From the NCBI RefSeq assembly GCF_026151655.1, contig NZ_JAMQPN010000002.1, forward strand, positions 1 to 64,000: a stretch of 64,000 nt of DNA, in the 5' to 3' direction. Position 1 is the first letter of the stretch. Every line of letters begins with the position of its first letter. Origin of the DNA: Leptospira soteropolitanensis. Lineage in GTDB: Bacteria; Spirochaetota; Leptospiria; Leptospirales; Leptospiraceae. The translations under genes were made by a program, and so were the position numbers. The notes under the pieces are model-generated. The model worked only from the letters and a program-made list of their open reading frames with translations, was not told the origin of the DNA and did no database searches. Shown one piece after another: positions 1 through 8,048 of this stretch.

Positions 1-42
1 ACTCTTTTCGAGTACATAAAGCGTCAGGAAGTTAATATTTAG
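1..42 (+). CDS. Possible 3' end of a truncated gene
   Basis: The first 13 codons of frame 1 are open and end in TAG at 40-42. The gene would begin outside the window. Thirteen codons are too few to assign a product and the frame could be open by chance. Confidence 0.2.
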   Translation, partial: TLFEYIKRQEVNI

Positions 43-407
43 TATAGCAAGCAATATATTTGGTTAGTTTGTGTGAATACTTCTAAGCACAAACGTGATC
101 GGGTAAGGTTGTTGTTACCTTAGGGTGAACTTTTTAAATAAATTCTTACGAATTTTTTAAACACTATGCAATAAAAAGTTAATGAATATCAATTTATTTG
201 CCTTAAAAAAATGGACTAGATACTTCGGTATAGAATCGATTACATTTAAAATTTCTTTTGTAAATAGGTATTTTTGAATATTATTTATTTAAATTTAATT
301 GACTACCTAACAGGCGTGAGTAGATTTCGACTAACTTTCGACTCCATTATTGCTATGAACCTACTAGGTCAATAGTAATATTGAAAATCGGATGTAGAGG
401 ATTTTAG
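43..407. other. AT-rich intergenic region
   Basis: There is no convincing reading frame in these 365 bases. The only signal I support is a possible promoter at 299-326 and a GAGG ribosome site about 8 bases before the ATG at 408. Confidence 0.4.
299..326 (+). promoter_or_regulatory. Possible sigma70 promoter of the 408 lipoprotein
   Basis: TTGACT at 299-304 matches the -35 consensus at five of six positions, and TAGATT at 321-326 matches the -10 box at four of six, with a 16-base spacer. The site is about 80 bases upstream of the ATG at 408. In such AT-rich DNA a match of this quality is only suggestive. Confidence 0.25.
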
Positions 408-977
408 ATGAGTATTACGAGGATCAATATCATTTCACGAATATTTTGCTTATTATTATGCCAGATTTGGTTAGTTTTAAATTGTTCGTCTTCTCCAAAG
501 GAATCTACTCAAAATATAGTGGCAGAACCCGCACCACCCGCAAAACCTCCTTTGTTTCTGTTGAATGAAAAAGATACAGTTTTCATAGAGAAGTGCAGTT
601 GTTCAGTGAGAAAACTACCAGTGGAGAGTGGAGCAGGTGCTCTGGGAAATGCATTCCTTTCAAATTTGACACCCGAGTCTGATAGAGAGTATGAGTTAAG
701 CTGTAAAGGCAGAGTTACCAATAAGACTGGCTACAAGCTTCAGAATGTGACTTTTCAATGGGAATACTTATCTCAAACAAAGTTTCCAATTTCGAAAGGC
801 CCCGCTCGTGAATATAAAAATAACTATATATTGCCGAAATCTAGTGCCAGTATAACGATCGTAATCGGCTCTGATACTGGAATAAGAAACTATTTTACTA
901 AGGAAGTAAAGTATTATGAATGTAAGATATTGTCTGCTGTTGAAGTCGAGACTGGTGAAAAGCTAATATTTAAATAA
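408..977 (+). CDS. Putative lipoprotein of unknown function
   Basis: The 189-residue protein starts with a basic, hydrophobic signal peptide and a lipobox-like LVLNC, so Cys26 is the likely lipidated residue. Spirochaete lipoboxes are looser than those of E. coli, and Asn before the Cys is tolerated. The mature part has short prolines (PAPPAKPP) and then a beta-rich domain with no family I recognise. GAGG sits about 8 bases before the ATG. The next gene starts 35 bases downstream on the same strand, so the two may be cotranscribed. Lipid anchoring follows from the motif; the role is unknown. Confidence 0.6.
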   Translation: MSITRINIISRIFCLLLCQIWLVLNCSSSPKESTQNIVAEPAPPAKPPLFLLNEKDTVFIEKCSCSVRKLPVESGAGALGNAFLSNLTPESDREYELSCKGRVTNKTGYKLQNVTFQWEYLSQTKFPISKGPAREYKNNYILPKSSASITIVIGSDTGIRNYFTKEVKYYECKILSAVEVETGEKLIFK

Positions 978-1012
978 AAAGTATTCAAAATTTATAAAGA
1001 ATGGAGTAAAAG

Positions 1013-1426
1013 ATGAAAGAATTAACACTTCTTCCTGGGGAAGAAAAGGTTTTTGAATTGGAAGCAGATTTTTGGAATAGGGGATCAAACCCGATACAGA
1101 GATTTTTTGGAAATGTGGCAAGAATTATTTCTAGAATTTTTGGGCACAAAATTCACGGAAAACTTATAATTACTAATATGAGAGCGATGGAAGTGCGTGA
1201 AACCATAGATTGGTATTGTTTTGTGACGAATACGAATGTAAAATTACTCACGAAAACAAGTATTAAAGAGATTGGATATGAGATGAATAAAACCTGTTTG
1301 GTTTTTTGTCCTATGTATTCACTTTATTATGAATCTAGCACGCAGTCTACTTCTATCAATATTCTTAATGGAACAGATGAAGTAATGTTGGATCTACTAA
1401 CTAAATTTTATAACGTAATAAAATAG
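1013..1426 (+). CDS. Small protein, possibly PH-domain-like
   Basis: This is a 137-residue protein without a signal peptide. It opens with LLPGEEKVFELEADF, and later has GKLIITNMRA followed by alternating short strands. That layout (a PGE opening, then an 'xITNxR' strand turn) is like bacterial PH-domain proteins, but the resemblance is weak and made by eye. It follows the lipoprotein gene by 35 bases with a GGAG site before its ATG. No catalytic residues are visible. Treat it as hypothetical. Confidence 0.5.
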   Translation: MKELTLLPGEEKVFELEADFWNRGSNPIQRFFGNVARIISRIFGHKIHGKLIITNMRAMEVRETIDWYCFVTNTNVKLLTKTSIKEIGYEMNKTCLVFCPMYSLYYESSTQSTSINILNGTDEVMLDLLTKFYNVIK

Positions 1427-1478
1427 GTTTAGGATCGAGGCGAGTTGATTCCTAAAATTAACTCGCTATCAGGATATT

Positions 1479-1901
1479 TTGATGATCACAAAATTAGATA
1501 AAACCCGTTTATTAGTATACCCTATCGTAATTATGACTATTACTTTGATTTTGGTCACAGTTACTTTTTTGAAAATTGACCTAATATTCGTTAAGATTTC
1601 TGTTAGCATCATTTCCTTGTATCTACTTACAATTGCTTACGCTCTATTTGTTTCTTTCCCGTCGAAAGTGCGTTCAATAGTAATTCTTGTAAAAAAAAAT
1701 GAACGGAAATTTGATATGAATACTTTCAAGGAGTATATGTCCGCTCCGTGTGGCAGGCAAGTAGTGAAAATTGCCTTAAATAAGTTATCTTTGTCTTCGA
1801 ATTACCATAGCTTAAAGAAGTCGTTTCCGTTAGAGTTGATTAATTTTAGGTCATCAAGAACTAGGATTATTTTTTATAAGAATTTCGATTCTGTAGATTA
1901 G
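1479..1901 (+). CDS. Small membrane protein, two TM segments
   Basis: The 140-residue product has two hydrophobic stretches near its N-terminus, at roughly residues 10-32 and 36-58, separated by a very short turn. A basic C-terminal half of about 80 residues is probably cytoplasmic. ATG occurs at both 1479 and 1482; a CAGGA site at 1469-1473 serves either. I do not recognise a family. It is the last gene of a three-gene plus-strand run and converges on the minus-strand gene that ends at 2018. Confidence 0.5.
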   Translation: MMITKLDKTRLLVYPIVIMTITLILVTVTFLKIDLIFVKISVSIISLYLLTIAYALFVSFPSKVRSIVILVKKNERKFDMNTFKEYMSAPCGRQVVKIALNKLSLSSNYHSLKKSFPLELINFRSSRTRIIFYKNFDSVD

Positions 1902-2017
1902 ATGTTCTTGGTAGGTGAATAATTAAAAATGCTATTTACCTTATTGAATGAATATGCTTTTGGAGTTTTCACTAGATTTTTGATTTTTGGCAGATACTCT
2001 TTTATTTAATCTCTGAT

Positions 2018-3892
2018 TCATAGCAACCTCTCGTATTCGTTTGGTGCCAATTCTCTAGTATATAATGCCTTATTAACTTCAGATAATTTTTCTTGATTTA
2101 TAGATTCAATTAGATTTTCATTTTGCATTTTATATCTAATCTCTTGTTTTCGTAAAAATTCTTCTCTTCTGTTTCTATCTGACTCATATTCCCATACTTG
2201 TTTTTCAAGAAAATGATCAAAGAGGAACTGATGAGGAATTCTAGTAGTTCGATTCTTCTTTCTTTTAGTCAAATGGTTATAGAGTTTGATATTTAATATT
2301 AGATTATTATTTGCAGATAAATATACGATTCCTGCTATAGTTAAAATGTCTGCTTTATCGATAAAATCATTATATTTATCCTTTAATTCGGGATACTTTT
2401 TCATTAATAGCCTTTCCCATTCAAGACAATCCAACGGTCTCTTTGCCTTGCGTAGAAGAATTAAGGCTTCCTTGTTCTCTATAACTAATTTTAATAAGTT
2501 TTCTTCTAAATGGATATCCTCTAAACTTTTATCTACTTTTATTAGGTCTTTGAATTCATTTTTATGAAATTCGAATTCATGATCGTAAAAAGGCTTTGAA
2601 TTATTTTCTGCCATTTCGTTTTCTAAAATCTTAGCTCGCTCAATATTTAAAATAAAATCGTTTCCATTTGCCGAAAAATAGGTAGTTGATTTCTCCTTAA
2701 GAGTGCGAAGAAATTTATATTCTACTAATTGTTTTAATTTTCTTCCGACTGAATCACTCTTGTTTTTTAAATTCGGGAATAGTTGATAGATTTCTTTTTT
2801 GCTTAATTTAGGTTTATCACTGTTATATATAATCCAGAATATTTCATTTCCTCTTTTTCCAATTGCTTTTAAATTCATCAATTCCGATTTAAAAAAAATA
2901 GTTTTAATGTCTTTTAGAAGATTCACGAATGAGCTATTGTCTAAAATTTCTATTGATTCAAGATATTCCCTTTTAATACCTCTTTTTAAGCTAAGAAAAT
3001 ATTTATCTTGGGTAATTTTATTTTGTTTTAATAAATCATCTAGTTTCGCTTTTAATTCCTCGTTTTCGACTTTATTTTTAATTTCAATTTTAATTAGGCC
3101 GACTTTGTCTTGTTTGTTGAGGTTTTCCTTAACTGTCTTGTGTGTCACATTTCCTCTGCATTTCAATGCAATGTTTTTATATGATTCAAATGTTAGAATT
3201 CTGCTTCCCTTGCTTTCTGCCATATGAATTAGTGTCTGGTATAATATTCTATTTGTCGCTCCTGCCCTTGGAAATAATTTTTCAAAATTTATCTTAAAAG
3301 AGTTTTCATATAAAATTGATAAATTTGAGAATATATTGGAGGCATATTTTTCATCGTGTAACGTAGAATATAAATCTTCAAAGGTTTCTTTTACTTTTCC
3401 TCTATAATCATGTAGACCAAAAATTTTTATAAGTTCATTTTCTGCTATAGATTTTGAGATTCCGATACGTTTAGTTCTTACAACATAAGCTTTGATCCAT
3501 TTTTCGAAATGACACGAATCAATGTTCTCATCTGATAGTGAAAGTTTTAAATTTGCGATAAATCGAAAAGGTGTAAGGGAATATTTCGTGAACTTTCGGT
3601 CATATCTATTAATTAGAGATTCAGTAATTGAAATACTTTCATCAATATATAACTGAAAATTTTCGTTATATCGCTCGTTATCGATTAGTAAATTAACATG
3701 CTTTTTGAATTTATTTTCAAAATGAAATAGTGTGGCTTCATCTCTGTATTCGGATAGGAACTCATCTACGTATAAATTGTAGTGTTTAATTAAGCTTTGG
3801 CATTCAATGAGAAAATTGAATAATTCAGGGTTTAAGTGGATTTTGCTAATTTCGCATTCTTTTAATTGTTTAAGTTTTTCGATTTTTGTCAT
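2018..3892 (-). CDS. Large unknown protein with winged-helix-like segments
   Basis: The 624-residue protein is rich in Lys, Glu, Asn and Ile and has no signal peptide or membrane segment. Two parts look like helix-turn-helix or winged-helix units: residues about 235-270, with a TxKTVxxxL helix and following strand, and residues about 365-405, ending in a hydrophobic wing. Such an architecture is seen in plasmid or phage replication and regulatory proteins, but I cannot name a family. Its start faces a structured AT-rich region of about 960 bases. A replication-related role would be inference only. Confidence 0.55.
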   Translation of the reverse strand: MTKIEKLKQLKECEISKIHLNPELFNFLIECQSLIKHYNLYVDEFLSEYRDEATLFHFENKFKKHVNLLIDNERYNENFQLYIDESISITESLINRYDRKFTKYSLTPFRFIANLKLSLSDENIDSCHFEKWIKAYVVRTKRIGISKSIAENELIKIFGLHDYRGKVKETFEDLYSTLHDEKYASNIFSNLSILYENSFKINFEKLFPRAGATNRILYQTLIHMAESKGSRILTFESYKNIALKCRGNVTHKTVKENLNKQDKVGLIKIEIKNKVENEELKAKLDDLLKQNKITQDKYFLSLKRGIKREYLESIEILDNSSFVNLLKDIKTIFFKSELMNLKAIGKRGNEIFWIIYNSDKPKLSKKEIYQLFPNLKNKSDSVGRKLKQLVEYKFLRTLKEKSTTYFSANGNDFILNIERAKILENEMAENNSKPFYDHEFEFHKNEFKDLIKVDKSLEDIHLEENLLKLVIENKEALILLRKAKRPLDCLEWERLLMKKYPELKDKYNDFIDKADILTIAGIVYLSANNNLILNIKLYNHLTKRKKNRTTRIPHQFLFDHFLEKQVWEYESDRNRREEFLRKQEIRYKMQNENLIESINQEKLSEVNKALYTRELAPNEYERLL

Positions 3893-4151
3893 AGTTCACA
3901 ACTGTAATCTGATTTACAAGATACATTCTTATTTTGACCACAGGTTAAACGAATTGCAAAAAAAGCAAGAAAATAAAACCTAACAGATGTATTGTCAAGT
4001 TTTTTTATTCTTCATTGAGATTTTAAAGAAATGTAAAGCTGGGCTATCATATAAATATTAATCTCGTTTTTGATCTTATAATTTTAAGATTTTCATATTT
4101 AATTTTTATAATTTTCATAATTTGCTTTATCAAAATTGGGTAGCTTAGGGT

Positions 4152-4219
4152 AAATTTGTAGACTAAGCAATTATCGAACACGAATTTGTAATTAAATTTC
4201 AAATTAAATCTACAAATTT
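4152..4219. repeat. Perfect 11-bp inverted repeat, 46-base spacer
   Basis: AAATTTGTAGA at 4152-4162 is the exact reverse complement of TCTACAAATTT at 4209-4219. The spacer is itself A/T-rich and contains a second AATTTGTA. Its location upstream of an integrase gene makes a protein-binding or attachment site conceivable. By sequence alone it could also be a chance palindrome in AT-rich DNA. Confidence 0.45.
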
Positions 4220-4383
4220 TTCCGCTTCGAAAAATCTATTTAATACCTTAATACTTAATTTGTCAGTTCTTACGAACTTCCTTTACCTAAAAAAAAGTAA
4301 AGAGTATATTCATTAGTTTTCGATTCATGAATTTTGCTCTGCCGAAATAGCTTCGCATTTCGACTTCGCTATTCATTTTTTAT

Positions 4384-4444
4384 AAACTACAAAACTCCCT
4401 TATATTATAGTTATTTTATTAAGAATAAGGGAATTTGGTAGTTT
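4384..4444. repeat. Long inverted repeat, 19-bp arms, followed by T run
   Basis: The arm at 4384-4402 pairs with that at 4426-4444 at 17 of 19 positions around a 23-base loop. Seven T residues follow immediately, so on the plus strand it resembles a terminator with an unusually long stem. No plus-strand gene ends just upstream, which leaves open a role as a recombination or replication structure. The word AAACTACC of the arm recurs near 4511. Confidence 0.5.
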
Positions 4445-4818
4445 TTTTAAACATTAAAGGTGAGAGGCTCGAGCGGAAGCGAAGAGAATCGAACAGATTT
4501 AATTTAGCGAAAACTACCATGAAACCTTTTATTCTTAAAGTTTATTTTATTTTCATTTTTTAGGTTTTTGGAGCTTCTTTGGAAGCGACAGTCTGATTAA
4601 AAGTTCTACTATAATATGTTTCAAGGCGAAAAATTTCGTAGAATTATATGAACAAATGGATATATACCAGCACTTAAAGAATTCAGCGATAGTTCTTTTA
4701 GTGAATAAGTTATGAATTATTGACCTGAGTTTATTACAGTAAGATAAGTACAAGTAGACTAACATAACTAATCAAATGATAGTATTGAAATAGTATTTAT
4801 TTAATAGAAATAATTAGC

Positions 4819-4846
4819 TTGACAAACCATTGGAATAGAGTATATT
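4819..4846 (+). promoter_or_regulatory. Strong sigma70-type promoter of the recombinase gene
   Basis: TTGACA at 4819-4824 is a perfect -35 hexamer and TATATT at 4841-4846 matches the -10 box at five of six, with a 16-base spacer. The expected transcription start, about 7 bases past the -10 box, is at 4852-4854, only 2-4 bases before the GTG start at 4856. There is no ribosome-binding site in between, so the message would be leaderless or nearly so. Confidence 0.55.
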
Positions 4847-4855
4847 TGGACTAAA

Positions 4856-5719
4856 GTGGTCACCATTGAGAATATATCCAAACAGTTAAGAATTAGCTCT
4901 CAGGGCTTACCTGAGGCATATAGAGCCACTGTCAGGCAGTATTTGGATTTCGAGGCTAGGGAAGGTCTTAAGCTCTCTCCTGAGGCAATTAGAAGGTTTT
5001 TATCACAGCCTAAACTGAGAGGTGAGGGTAGCTATTCTCCCGCATCCATAGCACTTCGTAAGACAGCTATCTTCCAAGCAATCAAGCGGATGACTTTCGA
5101 CTCTAGAGTTCGAGCCTCACTAACTGAAGAGGCTAAAACTATCAAAGTTGCCAAAATTGATAGGGCTATTCATTCAGAAAAGATTCTTTCTGAAGAAGAA
5201 ATTAAGATTCTCATCAAAAGAACTCTAACAATAAATGCAAAAGGTTGGTCACAAGGCAATAAGAGAGAGCGATACTCCCTAACAATCGAAACATTGGCAG
5301 TAACTGGACTGCGTATTTCTGAGTTAATTCATATTAGGCTAAAAGATTGTAAGAAAGTAGGTGGATTCGTATATATTTCGGTTATGGGAAAGGGCAGGAA
5401 GCCTAGAAGGGTTTTCATCCCTGAAAAGCTTTTTAAAAAAATTAAACAGGAGTTTAGCTCCAAAGAGTTCCTATTTACTTCACTTCGAGGTAAAAAATAT
5501 AACAGAGCCATGATCTTTCAAGATGTTAGAGACCTGGGAAGAAGAATACTTGGAAGAGACGTTAACCCTCACCAGTTCAGGCATAGTTTTTCTACTAGGG
5601 AAATCAAAAAGCGAGGGTCTGTGAAAGCTGTTCAGCTATACCTAGGACATGCTAGTTCTTCAATAACCGAACAAATGTATAACCACGATGAAATTAAACC
5701 TCAGGAATTATTCGGATGA
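4856..5719 (+). CDS. Tyrosine recombinase / site-specific integrase
   Basis: The 287-residue protein belongs to the phage integrase family of tyrosine recombinases, which cut and rejoin DNA at specific sites through a 3'-phosphotyrosine. All catalytic residues are visible: Arg in the TGLRISELI box near residue 155, a Lys in the GKGRKPR beta-hairpin, HxxR in HQFRHSF, His in LGHASS, and Tyr in EQMYNH near the C-terminus. The N-terminal ~100 residues form the SAM-like core-binding domain. The start is GTG, with a perfect -35 promoter so close that the transcript is probably leaderless. Its stop overlaps the ATG of a ribbon-helix-helix gene. It probably mobilised the element in which it sits. Confidence 0.92.
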   Translation: MVTIENISKQLRISSQGLPEAYRATVRQYLDFEAREGLKLSPEAIRRFLSQPKLRGEGSYSPASIALRKTAIFQAIKRMTFDSRVRASLTEEAKTIKVAKIDRAIHSEKILSEEEIKILIKRTLTINAKGWSQGNKRERYSLTIETLAVTGLRISELIHIRLKDCKKVGGFVYISVMGKGRKPRRVFIPEKLFKKIKQEFSSKEFLFTSLRGKKYNRAMIFQDVRDLGRRILGRDVNPHQFRHSFSTREIKKRGSVKAVQLYLGHASSSITEQMYNHDEIKPQELFG

Positions 5720-5907
5720 AAAAACCAATACCCAAAAAGAAAGGTAGACCAGTTAACCCAAACTTAGTTCCTACTGTTTCAGTTTCCATCAGGCTGACTG
5801 AAGAATTGCTTGAGAAACTTGATAAAATCTCGTCAGACGAAGGTAGATCTCGAACAAAGCAGATCGAAATAATAGTAAAGCAGTTCGTAGAGAAATATAA
5901 AAGCTAG
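5716..5907 (+). CDS. Ribbon-helix-helix DNA-binding protein
   Basis: This 63-residue protein has a basic tail (KKPIPKKKGRPV) followed by a CopG/Arc-type ribbon-helix-helix: strand TVSVSIRLT, helix EELLEKLDKISSDEG, and helix RSRTKQIEIIVKQFVEK. Such proteins bind DNA as dimers through the beta ribbon and often repress their own operon or act as excision or antitoxin factors. The ATG overlaps the recombinase stop (ATGA), so the two genes are translationally coupled. No toxin gene follows directly, so a regulator or accessory factor for the recombinase is more likely than an antitoxin. That role is inference. Confidence 0.75.
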   Translation: MKKPIPKKKGRPVNPNLVPTVSVSIRLTEELLEKLDKISSDEGRSRTKQIEIIVKQFVEKYKS

Positions 5908-6152
5908 TCAAAACATTCTGTATTATGTGTGTTTAGTTTAAGACAAAATTAGAAGTTCACATCGGCTATATTTCTCACATTTCTAAAATTTAAATATTTC
6001 ACTTCTTTTACCCCGAAATCCTAATTTCCATTTCAAATCCTTCATTAAATTAGTAGAGTCTGTAAAAAGATGTTGACTAAATTCTATTGGTGATATAGTA
6101 GCCGTTAGTTTGTGTTTTTCTGAAATATAAAATCTGAGTCGGGAGGTGCTTT

Positions 6153-6518
6153 ATTAAAAAAATTATTACATCATATGGTTTCATCAGTTCACTAAAATGG
6201 AATGGTGAATGGTTTTCTGATGAACAGAAGACATTTTCCAGAATCATCTTACCAAATCTATTGGGCAAGAATGCTTCATTTGATCGTATAATTTTAAATA
6301 CACTCAGCTTAGATAATTGTATCTTCATGAAAAATCATAAAGAAGGTGTTCATTGCTTCGACTCTGCATCATTGGTGATGAAATTAGATCCAAATTTCAT
6401 GAAATTATATAAGCCAGAGTATCATCCGTTAGGATTCTTATGGGCTTTCAAAGATGGAAAATTTTCATTTATAAAATATTTTACTATGGCGGAGGTTAGT
6501 AAATTATCGAGGAATTAA
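6153..6518 (+). CDS. Unknown protein, apparent ATT start
   Basis: The frame is open from 6138 to the TAA at 6516-6518. The first ATG, GTG or TTG in frame is a TTG at 6261, which has no ribosome site and would remove a third of the protein. A near-perfect GGGAGGTG lies at 6141-6148 and the codon at normal spacing is ATT at 6153, giving about 121 residues. I see no family; the protein is aromatic-rich with no signal or membrane segment. It overlaps the next gene by 16 bases in a tight five-gene operon. If ATT is not used, the fallback is 6261-6518. Confidence 0.5.
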   Translation: MKKIITSYGFISSLKWNGEWFSDEQKTFSRIILPNLLGKNASFDRIILNTLSLDNCIFMKNHKEGVHCFDSASLVMKLDPNFMKLYKPEYHPLGFLWAFKDGKFSFIKYFTMAEVSKLSRN

Positions 6519-7153
6519 TTCAAACAAAAGTAAATTCGGAAAACGATGAAAGCAGGGGTGAAAAGTTCATAGTAATAGGAGATATTCATGCTTGCTTTCA
6601 TGATCTTTCCATAATCATGCGAAAAATAAAGGACTTTCCTGAACATAAGTTAATCTTTCTCGGTGATTACATTCACGATAATGGAAAGCATTTAGTCGAT
6701 GTGCTCGATACATTCATGGCTTTAGAAAAGCCTGCTATATTTCTTAAAGGAAATCATGAAGAGGAATTTTTAAACTTTTACTCAAAATTTGGAACTGATA
6801 AGATTAAAAGAGGAAAAATTTTAAACTATTTTGGTATCGGTCTAGATCATGTCGATTGGTTAAAGAATAATTTGGTATATTACTATTACAATGATACCGC
6901 ATACTTCAGTCATGCGGGCATTGATGATAGTAAGAGTTTAGAAGAACAAACTGAATATGATTTAATTTACTCAGCTTTCAGGGAGAATCTGGATCACGTT
7001 GATGACAAGTTGATTTTTGTGCAGGGACATATCCCATTTCATTCAGTAAGATACATTGGAAATCATTGGTTTATTGACACTGGATGTGGGTTAGGTGGTC
7101 ATCTAAGTGCCCTTGTGTATCCTGAGTTAAAGATCATATCTAGCAATAATTGA
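6503..7153 (+). CDS. Calcineurin-like (PPP-type) metallophosphatase, apparent ATT start
   Basis: The product carries the full set of phosphoesterase metal-binding motifs: GDIHACFHD (near residue 26), GDYIHDN, KGNHEEEF, FSHAG and GHIPFH. These belong to the PPP/ApaH-like group, which hydrolyses phosphoproteins or dinucleoside polyphosphates. The first motif lies upstream of the first in-frame ATG at 6617, so the true start must be earlier. No ATG, GTG or TTG exists between the preceding stop (6500-6502) and that motif. GGAGG at 6491-6495 with a 7-base gap points to ATT at 6503. The gene overlaps its upstream neighbour and is followed 16 bases later by the next operon member. Substrate unknown. 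Confidence 0.72.
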   Translation: MIEELIQTKVNSENDESRGEKFIVIGDIHACFHDLSIIMRKIKDFPEHKLIFLGDYIHDNGKHLVDVLDTFMALEKPAIFLKGNHEEEFLNFYSKFGTDKIKRGKILNYFGIGLDHVDWLKNNLVYYYYNDTAYFSHAGIDDSKSLEEQTEYDLIYSAFRENLDHVDDKLIFVQGHIPFHSVRYIGNHWFIDTGCGLGGHLSALVYPELKIISSNN

Positions 7154-7169
7154 AGAAAGGAGGGTAAGT

Positions 7170-7559
7170 ATGGAAATAAATATAAAAAACAATGCAGGTG
7201 AACTTAGAATAACAACTCAGAGGTTAGATTCTGATTACAAGGAAATTGAATATTCTATTGAATTGGATCCTGCTGTTAATTTTGAATTACTTTTTTCTAA
7301 ATTAGAACCTAATTCCTATAATATATCGGACGCTCATTGGATAAATGGATACAAAGGTAAATTGGGTATTATTAGATGGGATGGAGGAATTACAATGTTT
7401 TCGGGACTTAGAGATCTTTCGATCAATACTAAAAATCTAAGAGGATCCGAAAAACAAGAATTTAGAAATGAACATTTCCACTTGTATCTCAAATCATTTA
7501 TTAATAGATTCATATATTTGGATGAAATAATTAAGGAACTTAAATCACTAGAAGTTTGA
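7170..7559 (+). CDS. Unknown 129-residue operon protein
   Basis: The ATG follows an AGGAGGG site at good distance, 16 bases after the phosphatase stop. The protein is soluble, acidic and beta-rich in its first 90 residues (MEINIKNNAGELRITT, IIRWDGGI), then helical. No family or catalytic motif is recognisable. Its stop is followed at once by the GAGGAGGT ribosome site of the next small gene, which shows it is a middle gene of the operon. Confidence 0.6.
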   Translation: MEINIKNNAGELRITTQRLDSDYKEIEYSIELDPAVNFELLFSKLEPNSYNISDAHWINGYKGKLGIIRWDGGITMFSGLRDLSINTKNLRGSEKQEFRNEHFHLYLKSFINRFIYLDEIIKELKSLEV

Positions 7560-7572
7560 GGAGGTATCACGA

Positions 7573-7737
7573 ATGCACAAACTGAGATTTAAAACCAAAA
7601 ACATCGACGTATTGATTACATACAAAAAATCAAATCAACGTAGAGTTCCTGGACAGTATGAACAACTTTATGATGCATTTATAAGGTTCAAAATAAACTA
7701 TCCGTATTTAAGCGACTATCTACTACGCAAATTTTAG
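7573..7737 (+). CDS. Small basic protein, 54 residues
   Basis: An ATG at 7573 lies 7 bases after a strong GAGGAGGT site (7558-7565) and opens a 54-codon frame ending in TAG at 7735. The peptide is basic and aromatic (RFKTKN, YKKSNQRR, INYPYLSDYLLRKF). It is flanked by operon genes at 13 and 6 bases, which is the main argument that it is real. I recognise no family. Confidence 0.55.
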   Translation: MHKLRFKTKNIDVLITYKKSNQRRVPGQYEQLYDAFIRFKINYPYLSDYLLRKF

Positions 7738-7743
7738 GAGAAA

Positions 7744-7971
7744 TTGAATATTGAATTTGATGAGGATGGAAATCATCTTTATTTTGCTTCGTCTCCACAC
7801 GTCATTCTACCATCTCGCCAAGGAGGTCAATTCCATTCGAAGTTTATGCATCCGACTTATGCAGACGAAATTACTGAAAACATGCGAAGATATACCAGTT
7901 TACTTTCTGATATGGATTATCTTGTAAGGCTTGCTTTTTTAGAAGTGGAAGCAAGTGAAATTACATTATGA
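7744..7971 (+). CDS. Unknown 75-residue protein, paralogue of a relic at 15 kb
   Basis: A TTG start follows AGGAG (7736-7740, overlapping the previous stop) by 3 bases. The protein ends in a distinctive LVRLAFLEVEASEITL. Nearly the same ending occurs in a broken fragment at 14942-15034, so this C-terminus belongs to a conserved family with at least two copies here. There is no signal peptide or membrane segment. It closes the five-gene operon that includes the phosphatase. Function unknown. Confidence 0.6.
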   Translation: MNIEFDEDGNHLYFASSPHVILPSRQGGQFHSKFMHPTYADEITENMRRYTSLLSDMDYLVRLAFLEVEASEITL

Positions 7972-8048
7972 ACTTCCATTTATTCCTATCGTATGGCGAT
8001 CAAAGCAAAATGGATAATTTGAATGGTAACCGTTATATACAGCTAATA

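Larger units (their letters stand above)
3893..4855. other. Long AT-rich noncoding region with inverted repeats
   Basis: About 960 bases lie between the divergent 2018-3892 gene and the recombinase. I see no convincing gene; a 70-codon minus-strand frame at 4553-4765 has atypical composition and no good ribosome site. The stretch contains at least two inverted repeats, T- and A-rich tracts, and repeated ATTTTCATA-like words around 4090-4125. A regulatory, attachment or origin function is possible but unproven. Confidence 0.45.

Noticed and set aside
4141..4560. Possible integron attC sites in the hairpin-rich region
   Set aside because: The inverted repeats lack the conserved RYYYAAC/GTTRRRY ends, and the recombinase shows no integron-integrase extra domain that I can recognise.
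4553..4765. 70-codon minus-strand frame upstream of the integrase
   Set aside because: No ribosome-binding site, atypical composition (many Ile, Leu, Cys and Tyr) and no resemblance to a family. It is probably chance.
6495..6518. Programmed -1 frameshift joining the two ATT-start genes
   Set aside because: The 16-base overlap has no X-XXY-YYZ slippery heptamer, and a strong ribosome site precedes the second gene, so separate initiation is simpler.
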